The notes under the pieces are model-generated. The model saw only the letters and a program-made list of their open reading frames with translations, was not told the DNA's origin and searched no databases. Made by a program: the position numbers and the translations under genes. Shown here piece by piece: positions 16,933 to 25,382 of a stretch of DNA of 64,000 bases. The stretch's first letter is position 1. Each line of letters begins with the position of its first letter. The stretch spans positions 1-64,000 of the IMG/VR virus record IMGVR_UViG_3300042301_002266. The stretch is one strand, 5' to 3'. Source of the DNA: a virus.

Positions 16933-17604
16933 ATGGCAATTGGTAATGCAAAAAATATTATCGTAGGTGCTGGTGCTCTTTATGTAGGGTCTACCACAGG
17001 CACTGAATACGGTGAAAATACTCTACCAGCAGCATCTTCAACACTTTCGGGTTCCGTAAAGCGTTTGACAGATCCAGCTAACGTAGATCCAACAGATTGG
17101 AAATCCGTAGGCTATACATCAGAAGGTGCAGAACTTTCTTTTGAACCAGACTTCGGTGAAGTTCAAGTTGATCAACTTCTTGACGTTGCAAAGATCTTCA
17201 AGCAAGGTCAGCGAGTAATGGTTAACACAACCCTTACAGAAGCAACACTAGAAAACATGCTAATCGTTCTTGGTGCTGATGCAGATGACCTTTCGGGTGC
17301 ATCTACAGCAGACATTCAGACTTTCACAATTAACGGTGGTTCTCTTGGATATACTCCACTAGAACGTTCCATCGCAATTATTGGTCCAGGTCCAGATTCA
17401 AAGACAACAGCAGGTGAAGTAGTCGAAAGAGTCTACTTAGCTTATCGTGCTCTTTCAATGGACACAGTAACAGTTGGCATTAGAAGAAATGAAGCTACAG
17501 TTTTCCCTGTATCGTTCAGACTTCTAGCGTCTTCAACTAATACTGCATCCGATGGAAACGCAGCATATGGTAAGATCATCGACAGAGTATTTACTCCAGC
17601 GTAA
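16933..17604 (+). CDS. Major tail (tube) protein
   Basis: 223 residues. The N-terminus (KNIIVGAGALYVGSTTG) and DPTDWKSVGYTSEGAELSFEPD near residue 53 are the hallmark of siphovirus tail-tube proteins of the phi13/gpV type. GYTSEG near residue 60 precedes a beta-sheet core (QVDQLLDVAKIFKQGQR). The gene has a strong SD, favoured codons like the capsid gene and a hairpin after it, all consistent with high expression. It lies immediately before the tail chaperones and tape measure. Confidence 0.88.
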   Translation: MAIGNAKNIIVGAGALYVGSTTGTEYGENTLPAASSTLSGSVKRLTDPANVDPTDWKSVGYTSEGAELSFEPDFGEVQVDQLLDVAKIFKQGQRVMVNTTLTEATLENMLIVLGADADDLSGASTADIQTFTINGGSLGYTPLERSIAIIGPGPDSKTTAGEVVERVYLAYRALSMDTVTVGIRRNEATVFPVSFRLLASSTNTASDGNAAYGKIIDRVFTPA

Positions 17605-17619
17605 ACATAATTAAATAAT

Positions 17620-17657
17620 GTATAATAGGGTAGGCAGCAATGCCTACCCTATTATGT
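17620..17657 (+). terminator. Perfect hairpin after major tail protein gene
   Basis: 14-bp perfect stem (17623-17636 with 17641-17654) and a GCAA tetraloop, extendable by A-U and G-U pairs. The downstream tract is TGTTATAACG, a poor U-run, so it may be a weak terminator, an mRNA-stabilising hairpin or a processing site that partitions tube protein from chaperone expression. Confidence 0.6.
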
Positions 17658-17674
17658 TATAACGATAAATGCTA

Positions 17675-17680
17675 TATAAT
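17675..17680 (+). promoter_or_regulatory. TATAAT promoter for tail chaperone genes
   Basis: Perfect hexamer followed by a 25-base region with AAAGGAGA before the ATG at 17706. It indicates separate transcription of the chaperone and tape-measure block. Confidence 0.5.
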
Positions 17681-17705
17681 TAAAGAGAATCCAAAGGAGA
17701 AAAAT

Positions 17706-18041
17706 ATGGCAACGAAAGTATACGAAAGTGTTGAGCTAGAACTTCTAGATGGCACAATTGTAAATATTAAGCCTTTAAACCTAAAGAACTTAAGAGAACT
17801 AATGAAAGAATGGCAAAAGGCACAAGAAGCAAAAGATGAAGATGATTTCTTAAATATCTTAATCAATTGCACCCAGATTGCTTTTAAGCAATACAACGCA
17901 GAACTTGCTGGAGATAGAGAAGCACTTGAAAATGCACTTGACATCCAAACAATGTATAAAATCTTGGAGGTGGCTGCTGAAATCAAGCTGAACGACCCAA
18001 ACCTCGTAGCGATGGCTCAGGAACTGGTTGGAACGAACTAG
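17706..18041 (+). CDS. Tail assembly chaperone G (shorter, in-frame product)
   Basis: 111 residues starting at ATG 17706 after AAAGGAGA; an upstream frame from 17640 would begin inside the hairpin and is rejected. The protein is small, helical and charged (LKNLRELMKEWQKAQEAKDE), as are lambda gpG-type chaperones that coat the tape measure during tail assembly. Near its end the heptamer CCCAAAC (17996-18002) lies in the correct X-XXY-YYZ phase, so some ribosomes shift by -1 into the next frame to give the longer G-T product. Confidence 0.85.
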   Translation: MATKVYESVELELLDGTIVNIKPLNLKNLRELMKEWQKAQEAKDEDDFLNILINCTQIAFKQYNAELAGDREALENALDIQTMYKILEVAAEIKLNDPNLVAMAQELVGTN

Positions 18042-18379
18042 ATCTTGCAGAGCTAGAGGCAGAAGTGTTCTTGCTTGGACATTGGAAAGATTACGAAGAA
18101 CTTGAGGAAAATATCTCAATGCCTGAGTTAACAGCAACGTTAAAAGCAATTTACAAAGTGGAAAATAGAAAAAATAAATTCATTGCAGCAATGCAAGGAG
18201 TAGACCTAGACTCTGACAATACTTCTTCTGACTCTACAGAAAAGCCATCGACTTTTCAAGAAATACAGGCAAGGGCAATATCAAAGCTAACTAACAACGA
18301 AAACGTTGCTGGTGCAGCCGAGCTTGGAATAACCCCAGACATGGGTATTGGTTATGCAATATTAAGGAGTGGTGAGTAA
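17706..18379 (+). CDS. Tail assembly chaperone G-T (frameshift product, join 17706..18002 and 18002..18379)
   Basis: The second frame (mod-3 phase of 18002) is open from the slippery site through to TAA at 18379, without a good start of its own; the only candidate is GTG 18065 with no SD. Slippage of -1 on CCCAAAC makes a 224-residue fusion. The T part contains ELDLAELEAEVFLLGHWKD and a Ser/Thr/Asp stretch. The length of the shared region and the position between tube protein and tape measure are the standard arrangement in long-tailed phages. No obvious downstream pseudoknot was seen by eye. Confidence 0.85.
17996..18002 (+). promoter_or_regulatory. CCCAAAC -1 ribosomal frameshift site
   Basis: Zero-frame codons are GAC-CCA-AAC, so the heptamer C-CCA-AAC is in slippery phase. 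Shifting by -1 re-pairs to CCC and AAA and continues at 18002 in the T frame, which is open for 377 bases. Confidence 0.88.
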
Positions 18380-21300
18380 TGGCTGATGTGAACGCAACAT
18401 TTAATTATGATGCCAATTTCGGATCAGCCTTATCACAAATCAAGGCTCTCTCAAAAGAGCTTAGTGTTCTTAATAATTCTTTTAACTCACTAGATAAAAA
18501 TGCTCGTGTTTTAAGGAATGACATAGCCAATACCTTTACGTCTGCAGTAGGACAAATTGGTGGTTTTAGTGCTAAAACCGTAACCATTACATCTGATCTA
18601 GATAACTTTGGAAAGTCTCTTGATAGAAGCAAATTAAAACTAAGAGATTATTACAGAGAAGCAACTAGAGCATTTTCTGCAAATAGCAATGCTAGAAAGC
18701 TTGCTGAAGATCAGGTAAGAAGAACAAAAGGACAACTAGTTGAACTTGGCATGGATGCTGAGGGAAGACGTAAGGGTATTCTTGTAACCCCAATGCGACT
18801 TGATATGACTGATATGAATAATCAGTTACAGGTTGCTAGAAAACAATTTGATATATTTAATAGACTTATTCAAGATGGTGCTACCTCACTTATTAACTGG
18901 GGTAAAAATACACAGTGGGCAGGTAGACAGCTTACAGTAGGTCTTACAGTACCTATGACCATCTTTGCAACAACAACAATTAAGGCTTTTAATGATGTTG
19001 ATAAAGAATTAACAAGATTCCAAAAGGTATACGGTGCAGACCTTGTTGGAACAACAAAAGAAGCATCTATGGAAATGCGAAATGCAATTCAAGCAGTTGC
19101 AATTGATATTGCTAAGAGCTATGGTATAGCAGCAAAAGAAACTGCAGGTCTTGCTGCAGATTTAGCAGCAACTGGTCTTGAGGGTAAAAAATTAGTTGAC
19201 TCTGTTAAGCAAACATCAAGACTAGCAGTTCTTGGTGAACTTGATAGACAAGATGCTATGGCAACAACCCTGTCTCTTCAAAATGCTTTTAACATGAGTA
19301 CACAAGAGCTTGCAGAATCTATTGACTTTCTTAACGCAGTAGAAAACCAAACTTCTGTATCTTTGCAAGATTTAACTACAGCAATTCCAAAAGTTGGACC
19401 TGTTATGCAGTCCCTTGGTGGAGATGTAAAAGATCTTTCTGTTTTGCTTGTAGCAATGAAAGAAGGTGGCATCAATGCTGCTGAAAGTGCTAACGCATTA
19501 AAGTCTGGTCTTGCATCTCTTATTAATCCAACCAAAGCAGGTTCCGCAGTTGCAAAGCAATATGGTATTGATCTTGAAGGTATTGTAACTAGAAATAAGG
19601 GACAGTTAATGCCAACCCTTTTAGAATTCCAGGCATCACTTCAAACTCTTGATGATTTTGGTAAAGCAAAGATCATTGAACAGCTTTTTGGTAAATATCA
19701 GTTTGCTAGAATTTCTGCACTATTTGATAACCTTAATGCACAAGGATCACAAACAGTTGAAGTTATGAAATTAATGGGTGCTTCTTCCGAAGAACTTGCA
19801 AAGATTGCTGATGCTGAAATTAAAACTTTAACAGAGTCCACATCTATGAGATTCCAACGTTCTATGGAAGGAATTAAAGCAGCACTTCTTCCAGTTGGAG
19901 AAACTATTACAAGAGCAGTTATTCCATTTATGGAAAAGTTTGCAGAATTAATTGGTAGGGTTGTAGAGATTGGTAAAGGTCTTCCAGAGCCAGTTAAAAA
20001 TTTCTTAAAATTTGCAGCAGGATTAACTGCAATTGCAGGACCAGTAGTTATGATTACTGGTGTACTTGCTAACTTCCTTGGATATGTAACCAAGGGATCA
20101 ATGGGATTTGTTAACTTGGGTAGGAGGCTGGCTGGTCTCCCAACAAAACAATTTAGCTTACTTGATGATCAACAAATAGCAGCAGCAAAAGCAACAGATA
20201 CACTAACGGTTTCTATTCAAAATCAAGCTAGTGCAATGACTAGATTGGTTCAGTTAATGAGAGATTATAATGCAACTCTTCTTGCACAAAAATCTGCAAC
20301 TCCAGGTGCATTTTCAAGTACACCTTTAGTTAATCCTCCAAGAAGAGGTGGTAAGCCACCGCCTGGAACACCAATTAGAAGACAACAAGGATCATGGGTC
20401 CCAGGCTCTGGTAGCGGAGATAAGGTAAAAGCACTACTTGAGCCAGGAGAGTTTGTTGTAAATCGTAATGCAGCAAAACAATATGGTGGCTTATTGGAAA
20501 ATATTAATAATGGTACTCCAAGATTTCAAAATGGTGGAATCCTTCGTGCACAAGAGGGTGTTGATACTGCTCGTCAAGGTGCTAGAAGACCTCTTGTTTA
20601 TCAAGATCTAGAATCATCTGCTGCAAGATCACATATAATTGATCCAGCAAAACTTTATGATTTAATTATGGATGATCCAGATCTAAGCGATCTAAAACCA
20701 TTTTTAACTGCAGGAAATAAAAAGGCTGCCATGTCAGCATATGGATATTCAACAACTATGCTAGATATGCAATATGTTAATAATGCACTTAATCAAATAG
20801 GATCTAGTTCAGGAAGTGCGTCTATGCCAGTAACCCTTTCTGGAGTAGATGAAACTATTGGACTTTTGAAAGAAAAGCTTTTAAGTGAATCTATTTCTCC
20901 AAATACTACAGTAATGTTAGATGAATCATTAAAGCATTTTGAAGGAATTAAAAAAAGACATAAAAATGATAGAAGCTATCAAAGATTTCTAGCTAGACAA
21001 ATTGCGGTATCAAATATTGCAACTGGAACAGGTATTTCAGAGTCTATAAATGACGAGTATGAAAGAATTTATAGAGCAATAGAAGGATCAACATCACCCG
21101 AAGATTTACAAAAAAGATTGTTGCTGTTAGAAAAAGAAAGAATAAAGCAACTCGGAACTGGAAGAGGAAGAGCATTACAGTCTTATGATTCTGAAGCAGA
21201 AAAGAAAGCAATTGCAAGAAAAGGTCTTAGAGGTAGAAAAGTTGGTGACTATTTTAACTTAATAAAAGTCTATGGAGGAGCCGAAGAAAGATACAATATT

Positions 21301-24300
21301 CCTTCAGAAAGAAGAAGACAAGCTGAAGGTAGAGCACCTGTAGTTAGAATACCTAGAGTTAGAAGACCTGTAAGACGTGAAGAGTTTCCAATGGTTGATC
21401 CTGTTGGAACCATGGGTATGCAATCTGGTGGTCCATGGGTTCCTGGAAAGGGAACTGGGGACAGGATACCTGCGTTATTAGAACCAGGAGAATTTGTAGT
21501 CAATAAAAAAGCTGCCATGAAGCATGGTGGACTTTTAAATGATATCAACTTTAACAAAGCACCAAGATTCCAAGAAGGTGGAAGCTCTGATGAAATGAGA
21601 CAAAGTTCTGGGTTCTCAAAAAATCAAAGAATATCTGCAGGTACTGGAGCAGTAGGTATGATGGCTAGTTTTATGCCAATGCTTGCTCCAACAAATGAAG
21701 GTCTTGCAAAGTTTTCTAATAACCTTGCAGCAGCATCCTTTACGATATCAGCACTATCTGGTGTAGTGGATATGTTCGGTAAAAAATTAAATGCACAATC
21801 ATTGTCAGGAGTGCTTGAACGTGGTGCTGGTAAAAGAGCTAGTGGCTTAGAAGCCATTAAGGGAACTGGTGCAGCTGGTAAATCTGCTGGAGTTGTTGGT
21901 CGTGGTGCTCAAATGGCAAGTGGTGTAGGTAGGCTTGCAATGGGTGCCCTAATGTCTGGACCTGGAATAGCAGTAGCAGCAGGAGTAGCCCTTGCAGCAG
22001 CAGCGTGGGTTAAATATAAAAAAGAAGTTAATGAAGCAAAAAAGGCTACTCAGGAAGCCTACTCAGTTGGTCAAAAAACAGCACAAGCTTACGGATACGA
22101 ACTAACTCAAATTAGTGATAAAATTAAAGAAAATGCACAGCTTACAAAAGATCTTGGAATTGGTTTTACTCAAACAACCAATACTGCTGTTTCTGAAGAA
22201 AAGAAAGCTGCTATTAAAGAAGATAACGCAAACTTAATTGCAGATCTTACAGAAAATGAAAAAAGACTAGTTGAGTCTTCTGCAGGAAATGATTATTTTG
22301 ATAAAAATGCAACTAAGGTAAAGAGTCAATTAATTACTAAGTATGCAACTTTAAGACAGCAGGGTGTAAGTGTTGAAGATGCAGATGAAATTATTACAAC
22401 AATTGCAAGAGAAACTGGAGATGAAACTCTAAGCATTCTTAGCAACTTGAGACCACAACTTGAACAAATGAATAGTGATAATGTTAATGAAGTTTTTCAA
22501 GCTGCTCAACAAGCACAACTAAATGCATTAAAAGCACAAAACGAGTTTGGTCTGGGTGGTCCTGCAGGTGCTGATGCAGCATTTAAAGAAGCAATGAAAG
22601 GATCTATGGCTGTAATTCAGTATGCACCACCAGAAGATCAGCTTTCTGCATTAAATAATTTAATTAATAACATGAGAGACTTTAGTGCTGATCAGGTTGT
22701 TAGAGGAGCAGAAGCATTAAAAGAAGCAGCAGCAGCAGCCTATGGAACTCAAAGTGGAATGGGTGCCACCTTAGAACAACTATTTGGTACTACAACAGAA
22801 GATGGATATACAAAAACTGAAGATCAACAACAACAAGACTTAGTTCTTGGAACAAGAATTATGAATGCAGAACAGCAAGGAATTATTAACGAGTCTCAGC
22901 AAAGAATTATTAGTGTTGCTCTTGCAGAAGGAGACATAGAAAAAGTCAATTCAATTCTTGATGAGGTAGAAAGAAATAGAGATGTTAAAATAAACATTGA
23001 TATTCAAAATAAGGAAGCAGCAGAAGCTGCACTCAAGGATCTTGACAAACAAATAACGGCACAACAAGCAAAATTTGATAGTGAAATAATTGCTAATGAA
23101 AATGCAGTTGAGGCTGAAAATAAAAGATATGAAAATGCTCAAAAAGCATCTGCAAAATTTATTAAGCAAAAGCAAGATGAAATTGAAGCAATTGATAAGA
23201 GTGCTGATGCTTACATTAAGGCTCTTCAAGATGAACAAAGGGCAGATGATTTTGCACAACAACAAAGAGACACCGCAGTTGGCGGTTTAAAGTCTCTTGC
23301 AAGTGGAGATGTATTTGGTTTTGTTCAGTCTCAACAAGAGATGGCTGGTGCAGCACAACAGTTTGGTTTTGAGTCTGAAATTAAAGCAATTGATGAAAGA
23401 CGACAAGCAGCAATAGACGCAAAGCAAGAAGAAATAAAGAAAGAACAAGAACTTGCTGCACTAGCAGATGAACGTCATCAAAAGAGATTAGACGCAATTC
23501 AGGCTCAAAGAGATGCCTTAGTAGCAGCAAATGCTGCTGAAATGAAATCTTTGCAAGACCAACAAGGTGCCTGGAGCTCATTAAGTACAATGTCTGGTGG
23601 AGCATTTGACACAATGATGGGTGGATATAGCAAGGCAGCATCAGAAGCTGGAAAGGTTGTAGCCGTTCAAATTGCAATTGCTGAATTAGCCAAGGGAAAA
23701 ACTATTGAAGAAGCAATAGCTGCTGGTCAAGCATACATGAAGCAAACCTATGGAGTTCAAAACTCTGCTGGAGGAGAAGGATCTTCTGCTTACACCACAA
23801 CAGGAACAACTGCAGGAAATACTGGATCAGGAGTTAGCCCTACATCTGGAGGAGAGTCAAAGGGTGGGTATGCTATGGGTGGATACATCTCAGGTGCAGG
23901 TGGTCCAAAATCTGATTTGATTCCTGCTCGCCTATCTAATGGAGAATATGTTGTGCAAGCATCTGCAGTAGATCAATATGGCGTTGGAATGATGAATGCA
24001 ATTAATGAGCAAAAATTTGCTGATGGAGGATTAGTAGAACTTAATCCAAATAAACCAGGAAAGCTTGGAGATCCTAGCACAAAAAGAAAAATTAAAATTG
24101 CTGAACAAGAGTGGGGACAAAGTTTTAATATTGTTAAGGGGGGGTATCTAAAATCTGATAAGTATTCTGGTTCTACACATACTGGAGGTGGAGTATTTGA
24201 TGCCTACTATAGTGGAGGGTCTAAGCTTTTCCCTGTTGAAGCGGTAAAAGCTCTTAGAAAAGCAGGTTTTGCAGCATGGAATAGATGGCAGTTTGGAAAT

Positions 24301-24861
24301 AACAATAAGCACATTCATGCTATTGAAATTGGTAATTCAAAGCTAAGTAAGTCAGCAGCATCACAAGTTAGATCATACTTGCGTGGAGAAGACGGATTAG
24401 GTGGAAAAGATACCTTGTCTAATGATTATAAAATAGACACTACACCAACTTCACCAGATAGTGCATCTATTCCAGATGAGGTTGCTCCTAATCTTGATAA
24501 AATTGCAACAGCAATGGGAACTACAGCAGCTACATACAATAAAGTTATGAACGAGGGAGTCGCATCTCTAGTTGGTCGTCAATTTGGTGGATCAATGACA
24601 ATGAACAAGCCTTATATGGTTGGTGAAAATGGTCCTGAAATCGTAATGCCTTATGGTTCAGGTGGAAAAGTTGTTCCTATTAAATATAATGTTCCAGCGA
24701 TGGCTAGTGGTGGTATAATAAATGGTAGCATGGCTTCATCATCACCACAGATTAATGTTACTGTAAATGGTGTTAATGATCCTAAACAGGCAGCAGATAG
24801 AGCAGCCCAATTAATTAATTCAGAAATGAATAGAAGAAAGTTTAGCAGGAGCATAGGATAA
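18379..24861 (+). CDS. Tape measure protein with C-terminal M15-like peptidase motif
   Basis: 2160 residues. It sets tail length and is ejected during infection. Residues 150-500 are the TP901-type core (MTIFATTTIKAFNDVDKEL, KEGGINAAESANALKSGL, IIEQLFGKYQFARISALF). Hydrophobic segments lie near 540-570 (FLKFAAGLTAIAGPVVMITG) and 1180-1210. Four GEFVV/GPEIV-type motifs recur, near residues 687, 1033, 1848 and 2081. A coiled coil with many Lys/Glu/Ala lies near 1540-1740. Residues about 1895-2000 have THTGGGVFDA (His1934, Asp1941) and KHIHAIEIG (His1978, His1980), the zinc-ligand layout of M15 D,D-peptidases. This would help cross peptidoglycan. At about 0.15 nm per residue a tail near 320 nm is expected. 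Confidence 0.93.
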   Translation: MADVNATFNYDANFGSALSQIKALSKELSVLNNSFNSLDKNARVLRNDIANTFTSAVGQIGGFSAKTVTITSDLDNFGKSLDRSKLKLRDYYREATRAFSANSNARKLAEDQVRRTKGQLVELGMDAEGRRKGILVTPMRLDMTDMNNQLQVARKQFDIFNRLIQDGATSLINWGKNTQWAGRQLTVGLTVPMTIFATTTIKAFNDVDKELTRFQKVYGADLVGTTKEASMEMRNAIQAVAIDIAKSYGIAAKETAGLAADLAATGLEGKKLVDSVKQTSRLAVLGELDRQDAMATTLSLQNAFNMSTQELAESIDFLNAVENQTSVSLQDLTTAIPKVGPVMQSLGGDVKDLSVLLVAMKEGGINAAESANALKSGLASLINPTKAGSAVAKQYGIDLEGIVTRNKGQLMPTLLEFQASLQTLDDFGKAKIIEQLFGKYQFARISALFDNLNAQGSQTVEVMKLMGASSEELAKIADAEIKTLTESTSMRFQRSMEGIKAALLPVGETITRAVIPFMEKFAELIGRVVEIGKGLPEPVKNFLKFAAGLTAIAGPVVMITGVLANFLGYVTKGSMGFVNLGRRLAGLPTKQFSLLDDQQIAAAKATDTLTVSIQNQASAMTRLVQLMRDYNATLLAQKSATPGAFSSTPLVNPPRRGGKPPPGTPIRRQQGSWVPGSGSGDKVKALLEPGEFVVNRNAAKQYGGLLENINNGTPRFQNGGILRAQEGVDTARQGARRPLVYQDLESSAARSHIIDPAKLYDLIMDDPDLSDLKPFLTAGNKKAAMSAYGYSTTMLDMQYVNNALNQIGSSSGSASMPVTLSGVDETIGLLKEKLLSESISPNTTVMLDESLKHFEGIKKRHKNDRSYQRFLARQIAVSNIATGTGISESINDEYERIYRAIEGSTSPEDLQKRLLLLEKERIKQLGTGRGRALQSYDSEAEKKAIARKGLRGRKVGDYFNLIKVYGGAEERYNIPSERRRQAEGRAPVVRIPRVRRPVRREEFPMVDPVGTMGMQSGGPWVPGKGTGDRIPALLEPGEFVVNKKAAMKHGGLLNDINFNKAPRFQEGGSSDEMRQSSGFSKNQRISAGTGAVGMMASFMPMLAPTNEGLAKFSNNLAAASFTISALSGVVDMFGKKLNAQSLSGVLERGAGKRASGLEAIKGTGAAGKSAGVVGRGAQMASGVGRLAMGALMSGPGIAVAAGVALAAAAWVKYKKEVNEAKKATQEAYSVGQKTAQAYGYELTQISDKIKENAQLTKDLGIGFTQTTNTAVSEEKKAAIKEDNANLIADLTENEKRLVESSAGNDYFDKNATKVKSQLITKYATLRQQGVSVEDADEIITTIARETGDETLSILSNLRPQLEQMNSDNVNEVFQAAQQAQLNALKAQNEFGLGGPAGADAAFKEAMKGSMAVIQYAPPEDQLSALNNLINNMRDFSADQVVRGAEALKEAAAAAYGTQSGMGATLEQLFGTTTEDGYTKTEDQQQQDLVLGTRIMNAEQQGIINESQQRIISVALAEGDIEKVNSILDEVERNRDVKINIDIQNKEAAEAALKDLDKQITAQQAKFDSEIIANENAVEAENKRYENAQKASAKFIKQKQDEIEAIDKSADAYIKALQDEQRADDFAQQQRDTAVGGLKSLASGDVFGFVQSQQEMAGAAQQFGFESEIKAIDERRQAAIDAKQEEIKKEQELAALADERHQKRLDAIQAQRDALVAANAAEMKSLQDQQGAWSSLSTMSGGAFDTMMGGYSKAASEAGKVVAVQIAIAELAKGKTIEEAIAAGQAYMKQTYGVQNSAGGEGSSAYTTTGTTAGNTGSGVSPTSGGESKGGYAMGGYISGAGGPKSDLIPARLSNGEYVVQASAVDQYGVGMMNAINEQKFADGGLVELNPNKPGKLGDPSTKRKIKIAEQEWGQSFNIVKGGYLKSDKYSGSTHTGGGVFDAYYSGGSKLFPVEAVKALRKAGFAAWNRWQFGNNNKHIHAIEIGNSKLSKSAASQVRSYLRGEDGLGGKDTLSNDYKIDTTPTSPDSASIPDEVAPNLDKIATAMGTTAATYNKVMNEGVASLVGRQFGGSMTMNKPYMVGENGPEIVMPYGSGGKVVPIKYNVPAMASGGIINGSMASSSPQINVTVNGVNDPKQAADRAAQLINSEMNRRKFSRSIG

Positions 24862-25382
24862 TGGCAACATATAGTTCATTAGATAAGGTTTGGAGAAGAC
24901 CCTCCCTAATTGTTTTTTCTACAGTAGAGCCAGAAGAAGGCATTGGAATAAATGCAAATAAGTGGGATTTCAAAGGTGGAACTACTTTATATTTAACAGA
25001 TGACAATAGGGCTCCTTTGCAAATTAACCCAGAAAGAATTGAATATAAAAGAAGAATGATTGATGGCACCATGCGTTCATACCATGTTGCAGATAAGAAA
25101 ACATTCTCTACATCTTGGTCGGATATTCCATCAAGAAAATTAAATGGTTCAGAATCACTAACCTCAGACACATTTGGTGCAGGTCTGGACATTAAAAATT
25201 GGCATGAAACAAATACTGGAGATTTCTGGATGCTGCTTGTATATGATACAGATGAATCAGACAATGTAGACGTTTCCGCAGAAATGTATCATGTCTTCTT
25301 CCAGTCTTTTGATTATTCCGTGTCTAGAAGAGGGCACTACAACGATCTTTGGAATGTAAATATTTCTTTGGTGGAGGTCTAG
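24861..25382 (+). CDS. Distal tail-type minor tail protein
   Basis: 173 residues, start overlapping the tape-measure stop (TAATG). A beta-rich protein with KWDFKGGTTLYLTDDNRAPLQ (residues 34-53) and DFWMLLVYDTDESDN near residue 130, then a Phe/Tyr/Ser-rich end. The gene immediately after the tape measure is usually the distal tail protein or a tube-like adaptor, which is inference here. Its stop overlaps the GTG start of the next gene. Confidence 0.55.
   Translation: MATYSSLDKVWRRPSLIVFSTVEPEEGIGINANKWDFKGGTTLYLTDDNRAPLQINPERIEYKRRMIDGTMRSYHVADKKTFSTSWSDIPSRKLNGSESLTSDTFGAGLDIKNWHETNTGDFWMLLVYDTDESDNVDVSAEMYHVFFQSFDYSVSRRGHYNDLWNVNISLVEV

Noticed and set aside
18065-18379. Separate gene starting at GTG 18065
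   Set aside because: The frame is open from the CCCAAAC site, there is no SD, and the arrangement matches tail chaperone frameshifting.
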